A DNA stretch of 64,000 bases, from contig JAJOHG010000039.1 in NCBI GenBank assembly GCA_021029095.1, positions 62,001 to 126,000 on the forward strand. The letters are read 5' to 3'. Position 1 is the stretch's first letter, and every line of letters begins with the position of its first letter. Below the pieces are notes generated by a model. It ran no database searches, was not told the DNA's origin, and saw nothing but the letters and a program-made list of their open reading frames with translations. The position numbers and the translations under genes are program-made. Below are positions 31,926-46,075 of the stretch, piece by piece. This DNA is from Phellopilus nigrolimitatus (Eukaryota; Basidiomycota; Agaricomycetes; Hymenochaetales; Hymenochaetaceae).

Positions 31926-32480
31926 TTAGCATTTACTGCCTCAGTAATCTTTTACACAGTATCGGAGCTCATAGGCGCGCTGCGCAGACAAAGCATACCA
32001 CAACCATCCTGAACTATTGGTTGCCAAACTAACCCACTTGAAAGTAGGAAGCCCTTTGTGCTCTAGATAAATGCAGACGTGTCGAGGTTCTTGCCAATCA
32101 AATAGATATCACGCATGTGATTTACCCGTTCTCTGCATAATGATTAGTGAGCTGTCAAGCTAGCCTGTTAGTCTCAGAAGTTGTCATTCTGTACGGCTCG
32201 TAGGCGTTACATAAATGGTCTCCAGCAAAAGTGAAATTGTTTCTTCTGCACAGTTGCGATCAATATCGGCATACGATTCCTGCAGCCATGCAAAGAAGCG
32301 GCACCTGTAGTGCAGGTTGGAGGCGTGCTTGATATTGTGTCCGCACACGAGACACTGCAACACAATCGGAAGGTCTTAGAAAGGAGGGATAGAATCCCTT
32401 CGCATGGTAGACGAAAGAGTTTCTGGCGTACATGTATATAAACAAATTTAGATTCGAGCAACTACAGTATACACACAGCC
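31926..32480. repeat. Upstream unit U with decayed small frame, inner end of arm 1
   Basis: Matches 49000-49560 in reverse. Around 32213-32450 the plus strand keeps pieces of a small protein intact at 49049-49252 minus (for example VQVGGVLDIVSAHETL, then MVDERVSGVHVY), interrupted by stops and frame changes. Confidence 0.5.
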
Positions 32481-32553
32481 CGAGCATACAAAAAAATAGG
32501 ATCCGATATCATAAAAAGCTCCCCTTCGCTGTCGCGTATCCAAGCATACTATA

Positions 32554-34389
32554 TCACTCCGTCTCGAACGTCCGCGCCGCCCAGAACCGCTGCGCCATCA
32601 CCGCCGCGCGCAGCGAACTCGAGCGCCGCAGCGTGTCACGCCCGTGCGGCGTCGGCGAGGACGGCACCGACTGATTACCGGGCGCCCCGTCCTCGGCGCC
32701 TTGGGCGCGGGCGCGGGCGACAGACGGGCTCCACAGCGTCCGCCCGAACGCACGCGCACGGCCTAGGACCGCGCCTGCGCCCGCGCGCAGCGCCGCGAGC
32801 TCGCGCTGCGTGCGTGCCGCCTGCGCGTCGGGGCGCGGGCCTGGTGCGGGCTGCGGTCCGATGTGCCCGTACGTGGACGCGGGCGCGCTCGCGAGGATGA
32901 GTCGGACGAGACGCGGGAAGAAGGACGCGTGGAGGCGCGCGGGCGAGAGGGTGGTGAATGGGGGGCACACTGGCGTTGGGGGCGGCGTGGTGGGGGTGCA
33001 GTCGTCTGAGTCTGCTGCGGTGATGCGGGAATCGTTCATGTCTCCTGTGGAAGGCTCGGTGACCGGGTCGATAAGATCAAGAGGCGAGGAAGGGATTGAG
33101 GGCATGCCTTCTGCGCTGAATTCTTTTGGATCGGTGATAGCGTCTACAAGCTTGAAGTTGACTTTGGAGGAGACAGAAGGAGGGTTTGCGATGGGTCCGT
33201 TATCCTCGGAGAGCTGCGCTATAGCGACGGCAACCTGACCTTCGCTCAACAACAGAGGAACTGCGCTGGGTGGCTTATTTTCATTTTGCTTTTGCGTCTC
33301 AGAGTGAGATTCAGTGCCAGTGCCAGATGTCAAAGAGGGAAGGTCCATGAGCTCAAAGCTGTCTTCCACACCAGTTGTTGTTGAGTTGCTCTTCAGGGCA
33401 CCCGCCACCTTTTCCGGTGCACCATCTTCACCAAGATCGAACATATTTCCCAGAGAAACAAGAGAGAAAGAGCGCTCGTGGTCGGTACAAGAGTTCTTTG
33501 TTCGCTCGTGTGATTGCTTAGAAGACGGGCTTGAGATAGTTGACAACTGAAGAGGCTCAGGCGCCGACTTTCCCTCAGAGACAGAGAAGAGCGTCCGGAG
33601 GGCAGAGGGAGACCACGGCACGGTGGAAGATCTTGTTTCGGAGGCTGGTGTATTGGAAGGGGTGCCCGGCAGTCCTTTCTTGCCCGTGGGCGGAGTTGAA
33701 GCCCGAGAATTTGCATCTTGGGCAGTCATCTTGGTTGACCTAGGCGTCAGAATGGAAGACGGACATTTCATGCTGGGAATCTGGTGCGGCTTTGCGTCTC
33801 CCCTCGCCTTCGTTCCGAAAGTAAAAGCAGACCGCGTCTTCGGGATGGCAGCATTCTGGCGAGAATTAGAGACTGTCCCTTCAGTCGCAAATTGAGCTTG
33901 AGAGCGTGCAGCAAAGGTAGTCTTGGAAGCGGACAGAGTGCTCTGAGAACGAGGGACAAGCTGGAGGTCTTTTCTGACCGCGACGGAGCCTGAGTTCGGG
34001 ACGAGTTTCTTTCTCAGGGAGCTGGCGGTTGGCTTAGCGGGTGTGAAACGAAAAAGAGTTTCCTCAATCTTGACATTATCCTTCTCGGCAGCATCTTTAT
34101 GCCGAGATCGAGGCGAGGCTAATGGGCTGACTGGCGCAGAAATTCTGCGGCGAGCGATTGTCGAGACTGTCGAGGTACACGTTCGAGTACAACGTTAGCA
34201 AATGTCTACTAGCACGATAGGGACAGCAGAACTCATACGCTTCCCGGGGTCGACGTCAGGCTTGTGTGCGAGTCGTGTCTTATCTTTCAAGTTTGATTTG
34301 CTACGTGCACCGAGCAGGTTTGTCGACGATGCCGTGCGCCCGACGACGCGAGCATCGGAGATCTTCGCAGATTTGAGCTGCTCTGGCAT
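32554..34389 (-). CDS. Hypothetical Ser/Pro-rich disordered protein, 587 residues
   Basis: Exons (minus) 34389-34239 and 34166-32554, one 72-nt intron; frame closes at 588 codons. ATG 34389 gives MPEQLKSAKISDARVVGRT. The protein is rich in Ser, Pro, Thr and basic residues, with many SP/TP sites, no membrane segment and no domain I recognise; the last 130 residues (ARLHASFFPRLVRLIL, then Ala/Arg-rich) look more ordered. The SP/TP density suggests a phosphoregulated nuclear or cytoskeletal protein, an inference only. It is divergently arranged with the VHS-GAT gene, 303 bp between starts. It belongs to the unduplicated core. Confidence 0.7.
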
Positions 34390-34692
34390 GGGGGCTACGC
34401 GAACCAGAGGAGGCTGAGGGAGTATGTAGTGGTTCGAGCAGAAGACGCGGAGGCTGGCAATTGAATTGAATTTAATATTGAAGGCGTCGATCCCGCCCGT
34501 GTCATAATAAGAAACACATTCCCATAACGGGAAACCCATTCTCTCACGCCGCCTACACCGCCTCGGCTTGTACGGTACTTTGGAGGACGTGTCCGCCCTC
34601 CTGACCGACGTTGGAGAGTTCCGAGCCATAGCAGCAGCAGCGACAGCGACCGGGAAAGAGGACGTCGACGACGACGACGCACCGCACCAGTC
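34390..34692. promoter_or_regulatory. Divergent promoter region, 303 bp
   Basis: Serves the disordered-protein gene (minus) and the VHS-GAT gene (plus). Contains AT-rich sequence near 34455-34475 and no clear TATA box. Confidence 0.45.
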
Positions 34693-36585
34693 ATGTTCGG
34701 CGGCGACTTCATGCGCAACATCTCTCCGCTGCAGAGTTTGATCGCGCGCGCCGTCGACCCATACAAGCATGAGCCCGACTATGCCGCCCACCTCGAGGTC
34801 GCCGAGTTCATCAACAGCAAGAAGGCAAACACGTATGTTTTCCTCCTCTTCCTGTTCGTCTGGCAAAAATATTAATATCAAAAAATGCTTCGGATGGGCA
34901 GACCGCGCGACGCCGCCATGACCATCGCGCGCATCGTGAACAACCGCAACCCGCACATCGCCGTGCTCGCGCTCGCGCTGCTCGAGACACTCGTGCAGCA
35001 GTGCGGGTATGCGTTTCACCTCCAGATCGCCACCAAGGAGTTCCTCAACGAGCTCGTCCGCCGCTTCCCCGAGCGCCCGCCGCCCTTCCCCGGGCCCGTC
35101 ATGTCCAAGATCCTCGAGCTCATTCACACCTGGAAGGACACGATATGCTCCGAGAGCAGGTGGAAGGAGGACTTGGGCAACATCCGGGACATGCATCGCC
35201 TGCTCACGTTCAAGGGGTATAGGTTCAGGGAGCTTCCGCGCGCGCAGCCCGCTGTCGCCTCGACGTCTGTACGTTCCTCATATAATTTTTCGCTTTTTAT
35301 TTGTCTCGACGCTCTTTTTTTTTTTTTGCATTAGAACTTAAAATCGGCGGAGGAGCTTGAGGAAGAGGATCGAGAAGCACAGGCTGCAAAGCTGCAGGAG
35401 CTCATCCGGCGCGGAACGCCACGAGACCTGGCAGCTGCGCAGGAGCTGATGAAGGCGCTCGCTGGCGCAGAACCGGACAAGAAGCCAGATTATCGCTCGC
35501 AATCGCTAACGGAGCTCAACAAGCTCGAGCAGAAAGTGATACTACTCAACGAGATGCTGGACAATGTCGACACGGAGCGCGGAGAACGGTTTGCCAGTGG
35601 AGATGTCTATGATGTGCGTATTATTTTAGATCTTCGAGGCATCGGTTTTGTTTAGTTACTGACGTTGTTGCAGCAAGTGAGCGGTATCTTGTCAGCAGCA
35701 CGACCAAAAATACAGAAGTGGATATCGGACGCAGAGTCGGGAGACCCGGAGATGTTGGGTATGTTGTTCATTTTTTGGGCTTTGGAGGCCGAAGTAAACC
35801 TCGTCTTCAGATATCTTCTTACAGATGAACGACCAAATCAACTCCGTATTAAATCGATACGAAGCGTTCCGGAAGGGCGACTATTCTGCTGCTGCAAATC
35901 CTATTCCTGCAGAGCTAGCCAGGTAGGACAAAAGCACAAAAAGAACAAAAAGAAGATGCTGATTCTTCTCGACAGCTCATCACGGACTCAGGATACTTCG
36001 TTAATCGACTTCGACGATCTTCCGCATCCATGCGTAGGAACCTCAGCACCACCCGACGACCTGACGAGTATCTTCGGGTTTTCAGCATCACCCGCTCAAA
36101 CAGCTATTTCCCCACAATCCTCTCAACAACAACGACCACAACGGCAGGGCATCTCCATCCCGATCCAGCAGCCGACGCCGACACCGTCTTCCCCCTCGAA
36201 CGGCGGCTCGAACCCCCTTGCAGGTCTGTTCGACGTGTCTCCGCCGCCTTCGCAGGGGGGCGGCGGCAGCAGCGGGCCGGTGCTCGGCTCGATCATGCTT
36301 CCCGGGACGCCGCAGCCCCAGCGGCAGGCGCAGGCGCAGGGCTCGCCGTACGGCTCTCCTTCCCCACCTCAGACTGCGCAACAGCCGCAGGGAACGTTCT
36401 GGAGTATGCAGGCGGGCCTGGGAGCGGGAGCAGCGCCTAGCAGGAATATGCTCGGCGCGCAGACATCGCCTTCGCTTGTACCGCAGCAGTCTCGAGGACA
36501 GCAGCAGCAGCAGCAGACCGCCTCGAGTGCACCGCCGCCGGCGCAGGGAAAAGACCCGTTCGCGGACCTGGCTGGGTTATTTTAG
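34693..36585 (+). CDS. VHS-GAT clathrin adaptor (GGA/TOM1-like), no gamma-ear
   Basis: Predicted 530 residues; exons 34693-34832, 34902-35268, 35335-35613, 35674-35758, 35811-35922, 35976-36585. A VHS domain spans about 10-145 (LIARAVDP, then the helices around ALALLETLVQQCG), a GAT-type three-helix domain about 175-325 (LNKLEQKVILLNEML, then QMNDQINSVLNRYEAF). VHS binds cargo signals, GAT binds ARF-GTP or ubiquitin, so the role is sorting at the trans-Golgi or endosome. A clathrin-box-like LIDFD is at 337-341. The rest is Pro/Gln-rich with a seven-Gln run, ending KDPFADLAGLF. There is no C-terminal gamma-adaptin ear as in yeast GGAs, so a TOM1-like protein is the alternative. Confidence 0.85.
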
Positions 36586-37046
36586 TTGGTTTTATAGGAA
36601 TTTTTGTGTGGTGACTATTGGATTGCGGGCGTTGTGACTATCTGTTGTGCTTTCTCCTCTCCTTTTCTCTTTTTGCATTGCGAAGTACAATGAGGCTTGT
36701 ATTATTGTCGTTGAATTTTTATCAGCTGAAACTCGAAATGCATGACTCGGAGTGAGCACGCCGTCGGGTTTTGCCGTAAGAAATTAGTGCAGCGGTCGCG
36801 AATTTCTCCTCATCGCCTCCCGACGTCCTCGACACTGCTGACGCCGCTCTCGACGGGAATTCTTGCTACCGAGACGGATCGAAGCCGAAGTCGAAGCCAT
36901 CTCGGTGTATCTGGGCCCTGCGTACTAATCGCTATCAAAAAAAAAAAAAAAGATTTGACCGCTCTGAGCTCACAGCCCGCTAATACTGCTAGGACAGCCT
37001 CGGACCAGCAACGTCCCCCAGTCACATCCTCCTCAACACCACCAAC
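36586..37046. promoter_or_regulatory. ARG5,6 promoter region
   Basis: Contains the VHS-GAT 3' UTR and a TGACTC half-site at 36743-36748, about 300 bp before the ARG5,6 ATG, as bound by Gcn4/CPC1-type general amino-acid control factors. An A15 run near 36938 precedes the leader. Regulation by that route is inferred from the family. Confidence 0.4.
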
Positions 37047-40148
<3,102 letters not shown>

Positions 40149-40498
40149 TCTCGATCATGCAAAATAAAATGCCTTTCTTGTATATGCAGAGCTTTTTTAA
40201 CGCCTGCACGGTACTTAGATGTAAACTGTGTGCTTGCACGTGGAATGGAAAACATATTAACGAGCTGTTTGTATACTGTTCGCTGTCGCAAAGAAATTGA
40301 TGTGACACATACGTGGACCATATCGTTACTTTTCTTGCAGGACTAGAACGTCGAGTGTGGCCTGGACATTTGTCTCGAAATACAACACGGGGCCGAATCA
40401 TGATTTCCGAATTTTGATTTCACAGCGCAAGCGCGTACAGAACAGCTAAAGACTACATCACGACGGAAAGAAGCTGCTTTACAGTACATATCTGGCAT

Positions 40499-40676
40499 CT
40501 AGTTGTAAAAGAACAGCGCGGGGAGCTCGATGGACTGATGCAGCGGGGCGTTTGGCAACGTCGTGGAGTGCCGAATGTGCACCGCAACGTTCCCATCGTC
40601 TATTAAGTCGAAGCTGCAGATGCATTAGCAAAGGAGCTGCTGTCTAGCGGTTCTGATTAGGACGCTCTTGATGAGC
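40499..40676 (-). pseudogene. 3' remnant of a fourth AsaB-like oxygenase
   Basis: Minus strand repeats the last exon of the oxygenases: FDLIDDGNVAVHIRHST, then NAPLHQSIEL and FFYN before a TAG at 40499. The preceding intron and the LIK codons are recognisable to about 40676; nothing of exons 1-2 follows. The segment equivalent to FVDPTTPPD is deleted. The 3' flank (40340-40498) also matches that of oxygenase 3 (47280-47443). It lies about 350 bp beyond the ARG5,6 stop codon. Confidence 0.8.
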
Positions 40677-41511
40677 AGATGCAATAACAAGCACGCTTCC
40701 ATCTTGCACTATATAAGCCTTTCTGTGCGTGGCGGTAGGCTCGTCGTGTTATGTACTTCGTTATTGATCCCAGCCATGCAAAGAAACAGTTTCGTTTTCG
40801 TCGTTTGACGCCTGTGTACTATCACGACCCATGTACCTCCACCAGGAATGGGAACCTTTGGGACTAACAAGCTAGCTTTACAGTGCATCATGCATTGTGC
40901 AGAAAGCAGATAAAGCACACTCAGGGCTGCGAAAGGCATTGGCCACCTTTCCATCTGAACCGCCGCAAAACTAAGTAGGAACATTCCTTCATAATCAGCG
41001 TAGATACCGCATATCCTATTTTCCGGGTCCAAATCACGATTTTTCATATAGAATTACTGCTCTAGTAGGACATGGTAAGCAGGCTTTCGACAGTCGAGCG
41101 CACAGTTTGAAGAATTTCGTTCGAGTCGGTCACTGAGAGAGGGCCGAATCCTGGTCGGTTGATGGTCCTTTGTCGAATTGCGGTGAAGCAGTTTCGACTC
41201 TCAATGAACAATAGCGATAGTAGTAATATTAACTACGTATAACAGCCTGCAAATTACAGTGAGAATTCTTGGTGTACACGTACATGTACATTCAATCTCT
41301 TCTCATTCAACAAAAAGCCCGATGCAGTGATCAAAAGTAAAAGAGGCCTTCTGCTTTCAAGCGAGTTAATCAGACATCCGGTATTTCAGGATGCTTGCGG
41401 TCACGTTTGTCCGTGCAGCGAGCCTGTGACTCTGAGCAAGCCAAACCAGATATGTGGCAGGTCAAATCACGTGACAGAGTGTGGCATGTGGCTGAAACTC
41501 CGAGTTCAAAA
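40677..41511. other. Inner end of arm 2, upstream unit U
   Basis: 40860-41460 matches 31930-32230 and 49290-49560 (GGGACTAACAAGCTAGCTTT, AGTAAAAGAGGCCTTCTG). 41461-41511 begins the F-box promoter block with TCACGTGAC at 41467. No gene supported; a 112-codon minus frame at 40709-41047 overlaps the repeat and is not called. Confidence 0.5.
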
Positions 41512-42198
41512 TGAGGGGAGGCAACGCCTGCCAAAAGAGTGTGCATTTGTAGCTGCTTACATGTCTACCAAAAACGGAAATTTTGCGGCTCACGAATGAA
41601 AGAAAAGTTACAGAACGAGTTTTTGAGCTCAATTATCATCCGTTTTGCACGATTTAAGCTGGAAAATTCTCGGGTGATATGGGGCTGGGAGGTCTACTTT
41701 GTCGATTTTAAAATTTCTCCCTCAAAGTACCAGAACAACGGCCTTACATGGCTGTTCTGGTACTTTGAGGGCGAAATTAAAAAATAGACAAAGTAGACCT
41801 CCCAGCCCCATATCACCCGAGAATTTTCCAGCTTAAATCTTGTAAAACAGATGAGAATTGAGCTCAAAAACTCGTTCTGCGCGTTTGCATGTATGCGCGG
41901 GCATTCCTGTGCGCTGAGGTCACGTGTCAGCCGAAAATGCGCTCTCCCCCTGCTCTTTTCTTTGCTATAAGTCTTCCCTCAGAAACAAGCTACATTATAT
42001 CAAATGATTATTGTATGTATAGCCTTAAAATACAGTTCTATGACTTTAAAAGAGTAAAAATCAGCAAGGAGTGGCTGAATTGCATCAAGTTGGCCATCTG
42101 TAAATTTTTGCCACCAAAATTTCTTAATTTGGGAAGTGCCGATCATTTGTCAGATTACAAAGCGTGCACACTCTTTTGGCAGGCGTTGCCTCCCCTCA
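41512..42198. mobile_element. Element B, copy 2: 687-bp hairpin MITE
   Basis: TGAGGGGAGGCAACGCC at the left, exact complement at the right, flanked by TTCAAAA on both sides (41505-41511 and 42199-42205). The single TTCAAAA occurs in the uninterrupted promoter of F-box 8 near 53255, so this is a target duplication. Internal hairpin arms lie at about 41610-41742 and 41750-41880. It is inserted inside the promoter block of F-box 7, 87 bp before the ATG. Orientation is opposite to copy 1. Confidence 0.9.
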
Positions 42199-42284
42199 TT
42201 CAAAAGGCGTGCGGCCGATCGTACGCGACATACTGTCAACGTCTTTCAGCATAGGCTCAACTCATACTGCAGCACATATCCATC

Positions 42285-43718
42285 ATGCTATCTAGATTGA
42301 ACAGCAATACTGCCGGGGACCATGAGCGGCGTGTTCGTCCCAGACTTGAAGATCATCCGAACACCGAGTCCGCCTCTCACTCATCCCAGTCTTCAATGGC
42401 GGATGAGAGAAATATCATCCAGACCCATCACAAGCCCGCTAAATTTTCCTCCCACAGGGCCCTTGCGTTTTCCGAAGTCTTGCTTCATATATTCTCATAC
42501 TTCACATACACAGATCTTGGCGTTGTCTCATTCAAGAGGGTCGCACCCGTGGCCGTATCTCAAGTCAACCACCAGTGGAGAATCGTCGCCCTTTCCTTTT
42601 CCCGCCTGTGGGCAAGCTTTGGAATTATGTTGAATGGCTCTTTCTTCGACGGGACATCCCTTCGTACGGCTGAGCACGACATAGTGAACCTGATGCTTGT
42701 GGAAAAGTGGTGGAATCGTTTTCTTGACAGGTCACGAAACGCAGATTTGACGGTCATCATCGGATCTTGGGACACCTCGATGAGCGGGAATACGTGCAGC
42801 TTGGAAAACTACCTGATTATACGCTCTATCATTGACGAGACGGTCCTCAAACACGGAAGTCGATTAGAGCGACTCCAATTGCGCTTTCCCTTTTATCCGC
42901 CTTCAGGACATCTTGAGAAGGGCCTGTGTATAAAGGATATGCCCAGACTTAAGTGGCTGCGTTATGCGGGCTCGCCTAGTTTGAGTACTGATATACGCCC
43001 GGAAAGCATGCCCAATCTTACAGAGCTCGATTTCACTGGTTCCCATCGGTATCCTCTGAGGCTCCAAGCTATCCAAGTTCCCCAAACACAATTGCACACC
43101 TTGTCGATCGATGTCACTGGACTCCATCGTGAAATCTCACGGATATGTATCAATTTTAAGCAGCTCCTAGACCTTTCCCCGTATCTGCGGAAGATGTCGA
43201 GTACTTTCACTTTCACACGCTTCCCACCGCTGTCGATGATTGGATTAGCTAGGAAAGACTTGCGTTTACAGGCCCTTAAAAAAGCGCATTTTAAATTCAG
43301 ACGCCAATATCCAGGATTGCCACAACGTATTCTGGATAATTTCGAACTCCCAGGACTTTTTTGTCTCAGGTACGAAATAGACGCAGAGCTGCCCGACGCA
43401 TGGGCGGGCATCGACGCTCTCCTACTTCGCTCACGAGCACCGCTGAAGACACTCATCCTTACGCACGTCGGCTCTTCGTCCGACATTGCCAAATCGTCTC
43501 GCGCCAATGACGACTGCATTTTGAGTATTCTGCGCGCAGCCCCACATCTAGAGGACGTGATACTACGACAAATTGATATCGGGGACTACTTGCGCCGCGT
43601 TCTGGATCCCGCGGATGCGTCGGTCCGTCAGAATCTGGGTGTGCTCCCTAACTTGCGCAGCGCTGATATCGCGCCTCGCCTTAAATCTGCTGGAGCGGCA
43701 CAGATAGAGCTTGCTTGA
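42285..43718 (+). CDS. F-box protein, paralogue 7 (arm 2 partner of F-box 5)
   Basis: Predicted 477 residues, one exon, F-box at 58-115. Full-length tail (SAGAAQIELA). A segment after the F-box (IMLNGSFFDGTSLRTAEHDI) is nearly the same as in F-box 2, while the flanks match F-box 5, so the gene is a mosaic. Element B now separates its proximal promoter from the conserved CACGTG upstream. Confidence 0.8.
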   Translation: MLSRLNSNTAGDHERRVRPRLEDHPNTESASHSSQSSMADERNIIQTHHKPAKFSSHRALAFSEVLLHIFSYFTYTDLGVVSFKRVAPVAVSQVNHQWRIVALSFSRLWASFGIMLNGSFFDGTSLRTAEHDIVNLMLVEKWWNRFLDRSRNADLTVIIGSWDTSMSGNTCSLENYLIIRSIIDETVLKHGSRLERLQLRFPFYPPSGHLEKGLCIKDMPRLKWLRYAGSPSLSTDIRPESMPNLTELDFTGSHRYPLRLQAIQVPQTQLHTLSIDVTGLHREISRICINFKQLLDLSPYLRKMSSTFTFTRFPPLSMIGLARKDLRLQALKKAHFKFRRQYPGLPQRILDNFELPGLFCLRYEIDAELPDAWAGIDALLLRSRAPLKTLILTHVGSSSDIAKSSRANDDCILSILRAAPHLEDVILRQIDIGDYLRRVLDPADASVRQNLGVLPNLRSADIAPRLKSAGAAQIELA

Positions 43719-44181
43719 TCAAGCCAGCTCAGACATGTGGAGAATGCGAGCATTTGAAACGCACAAGTAACCGGAAACATCGTTGGAGGTTGACGAAGGA
43801 GAAGGAAGAAGGGAGAGGTTTTAATTTGATTTGGTTATGATTTTTGTTTCCCATTGTGCATACTGAGCTCCTGAACACGGCGGAATATTATTAAATTCAC
43901 AGACAATTGCGTCTCTCGTTTCAATTCGTGGCATAAGTTTTTCATAATTTCCCGGATGGTATGTCACCCGTTAGTCCATAACGCGATTTCCCGATTTTTT
44001 TTTGTTATACGATTCATTGCGAAGGAGAAAGGAACTGACTCAAGCGGCGGCGTGAATCACGTGACAGCATGTGGCTGAGACTCCGAGTTCAAAGGAAGTG
44101 CGGCCGATCGTATGCGACATATACTTTCAACGTCCACTCGCACTTCAGCATAGGCACAGATTATACTCCAACTCTTCCATA
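43719..44181. other. F-box 7 3' flank and F-box 6 promoter
   Basis: Mirror of 29229-29723. ATCACGTGACAG lies near 44056, and the promoter block GTGCGGCCGATCGTATGCGA begins near 44099. Confidence 0.6.
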
Positions 44182-45555
44182 ATGCTTTCAAGAAAAGCTG
44201 CCGAGGAAACTATCGAGGACCGTGAGCGACGTGTCCGGCCCAGACTTGAAAATCATCCGAACATCGAGTCCGCCTCTCCCTCATCCCAGTCTTCAATGGT
44301 GGAAGAGAGCACTATCATCCAAGCTCACAACAAGCCAGCTCCATTTTCCTTTCACAGAGCCCTCGCCATTCCCGAAGTCTTGCTCCATATATTCTCACAC
44401 TTCGCATACACCGATTTTGGTGTCGTCTCATTCACGAGGATCGCACCCGTGGCCGTATCTCAAGTCAACCATCAGTGGAGACTCGCCGCTCTGTCCTTCT
44501 CCAGCCTGTGGGCAAACTTTGGAATCAAGCTGACTGGCTTTTACTTCGACGGGACATCCCTCCGCACGGCCGAGGACGAAACAGTGAATCTGGGGCTGGT
44601 GGAAAGGTGGTGGCGCGAGTTTCTCAACAGGTCACGAAATGCAAATTTGCAGGTCATCATAGGGTCATACGACCTCGTTGATAAAGGGCATACGTGCAGC
44701 ATAAGGGACTACGGGATCATATCCTCTATCGTTAATGAGACCGTCTTCAAACACGGAACTCGGCTAGAACAACTCGACCTATACATCCACTTCCCTGCGC
44801 CTTCGGGCTATGTCCGGGAGGACATATGCATAAGGGATTTTCCCAGACTTAGAAGGCTGCATTTTGCGTGCTCGTCTAATTTCAGCATTGATATAGGAGG
44901 GAAAAGCATGCCTAATCTTGCAACATTTGCTTATATCAGAACCATTGGGCGACCTCTGCATGTTCAAACACAATTAGTTTCCTTGACTGTTATGCTCTTT
45001 GGAACCTACTCTGAACTCTCACGGCAATGGACCAATCTGAAGCAGCTTCTAAGCCTTTCCCCGAAATTGAAGAAACTGACCTATGGCTTCGCTTTCGCAC
45101 GCTTCCCGCCACCGTTGATGATTGTACCGGCTACGACAGACTTGCGTTTACAGAGCCTTCAAGAAGTGTATTTCAAATTCACATACACGCTTGCAGGAAT
45201 GAGACGCCATATTCTAGATAATTTCGAACTTCCAGGACTTGTTTGTATGCAGTTCGAATTAGACGCAGAGCTTCCCAATGCATGGTTGGGCGTCGACGCT
45301 CTCCTGCTTCGCTCACAAGCACCGCTGACCAGGCTCATCCTCGCGCATCCCGTCCATTTGCCTAACATCGCCAAATCGCCTCGCGCTAATGACGAACGCA
45401 TTTTGAGCATTCTGCGCGCCGCACCACACTTGGAGATCATGGAGCTGCGACGAGTTGTCGTCGGGGATTACTTGCGTAGGGTTCTGGATCCTAAGGATGC
45501 GTCGGTCCGCCAGCATCTGGGTATACTCGCTAAGTTGCGCAGCGTTTATTTCTAG
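44182..45555 (+). CDS. F-box protein, paralogue 6 (arm 2 partner of F-box 4)
   Basis: Predicted 457 residues, one exon. The frame is open upstream to 44071, but that part is promoter block; ATG 44182 aligns with the starts of the paralogues. F-box at about 53-110. Shares the early TAG after KLRSVYF with F-box 4, so that truncation predates the duplication. The region before the F-box reads SPSSQSSMVEEST, like F-box 3 and unlike F-box 4. Confidence 0.8.
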   Translation: MLSRKAAEETIEDRERRVRPRLENHPNIESASPSSQSSMVEESTIIQAHNKPAPFSFHRALAIPEVLLHIFSHFAYTDFGVVSFTRIAPVAVSQVNHQWRLAALSFSSLWANFGIKLTGFYFDGTSLRTAEDETVNLGLVERWWREFLNRSRNANLQVIIGSYDLVDKGHTCSIRDYGIISSIVNETVFKHGTRLEQLDLYIHFPAPSGYVREDICIRDFPRLRRLHFACSSNFSIDIGGKSMPNLATFAYIRTIGRPLHVQTQLVSLTVMLFGTYSELSRQWTNLKQLLSLSPKLKKLTYGFAFARFPPPLMIVPATTDLRLQSLQEVYFKFTYTLAGMRRHILDNFELPGLVCMQFELDAELPNAWLGVDALLLRSQAPLTRLILAHPVHLPNIAKSPRANDERILSILRAAPHLEIMELRRVVVGDYLRRVLDPKDASVRQHLGILAKLRSVYF

Positions 45556-45722
45556 CCTCGCCTCAAATCTGCTGAAGCGGCACAGATAGAGCTCGTTTGA
45601 TCAAGCCGGCACAGATTATGGAGATATCGAGCGTTAGCTACGAGCGCTTGCGACGCACGGTTTGACCGGAATCATCGTTGGAGATTGTCGAAGGAAGAAA
45701 GGCGAAGTGTCTATTTGATGTA

Positions 45723-45965
45723 CTATTTTCGGAATAGTTGACGCGGCACGTGATCGATGCTCCTCAAAAGCTGTCTGCGAAGTAAATAATCCATAGTACC
45801 TTCAATGTTTGCCAGACAAATGTCATCTGACTTGTAAAAAATCAATAACAAAGAAATTTATATGCCTGTGCAAAAAACTGTTAAAAATGTGAACAATAGA
45901 GCCTGAGATCACAAACCGGCTTTTGAGGAGCGTCGATCACGTGCCGTACCACTATTCCGAAATAG
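45723..45965. mobile_element. Element A, arm 2 copy, uninterrupted 243 bp
   Basis: Inverted ends of about 45 bp: CTATTTTCGGAATAGTTGAC at the left; the complement of CTATTTCGGAATAGTGGTAC at the right. Includes CACGTGATCGA in both ends. No coding sequence. Target duplication not clear. It serves as the empty-site reference for insertion of B and C in arm 1. Confidence 0.75.
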
Positions 45966-45970
45966 CAATA

Positions 45971-46044
45971 AGGTAGGCGACATTCTATCTCGATCACTGT
46001 GACATGTCACGGTCACGCGGCCAAATCTTCGGCTTGGGCGGATT

Positions 46045-46075
<31 letters not shown>

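Larger units (their letters stand above)
19366..32480. repeat. Inverted segmental duplication, arm 1
   Basis: This block recurs reversed at about 40860-55040. Order here: F-box 3 (minus), FunK1 (plus), oxygenase 2 (plus), disrupted element A, F-box 4 (minus), F-box 5 (minus), upstream unit U. Every gene has its partner in mirrored order and orientation, and spacers also align, for example 24300-24600 with 49690-49980 and 25830-26345 with 46780-47270. Arm-specific differences are insertions of elements B, C and E. Edges are estimated by eye to within about 50 bp on the outside and less precisely on the inside. Confidence 0.85.

Noticed and set aside
44071..44181. N-terminal extension of F-box 6 (and of F-box 4 to 29339)
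   Set aside because: No ATG at that point; the stretch is the conserved promoter block, and paralogues start at the downstream ATG.
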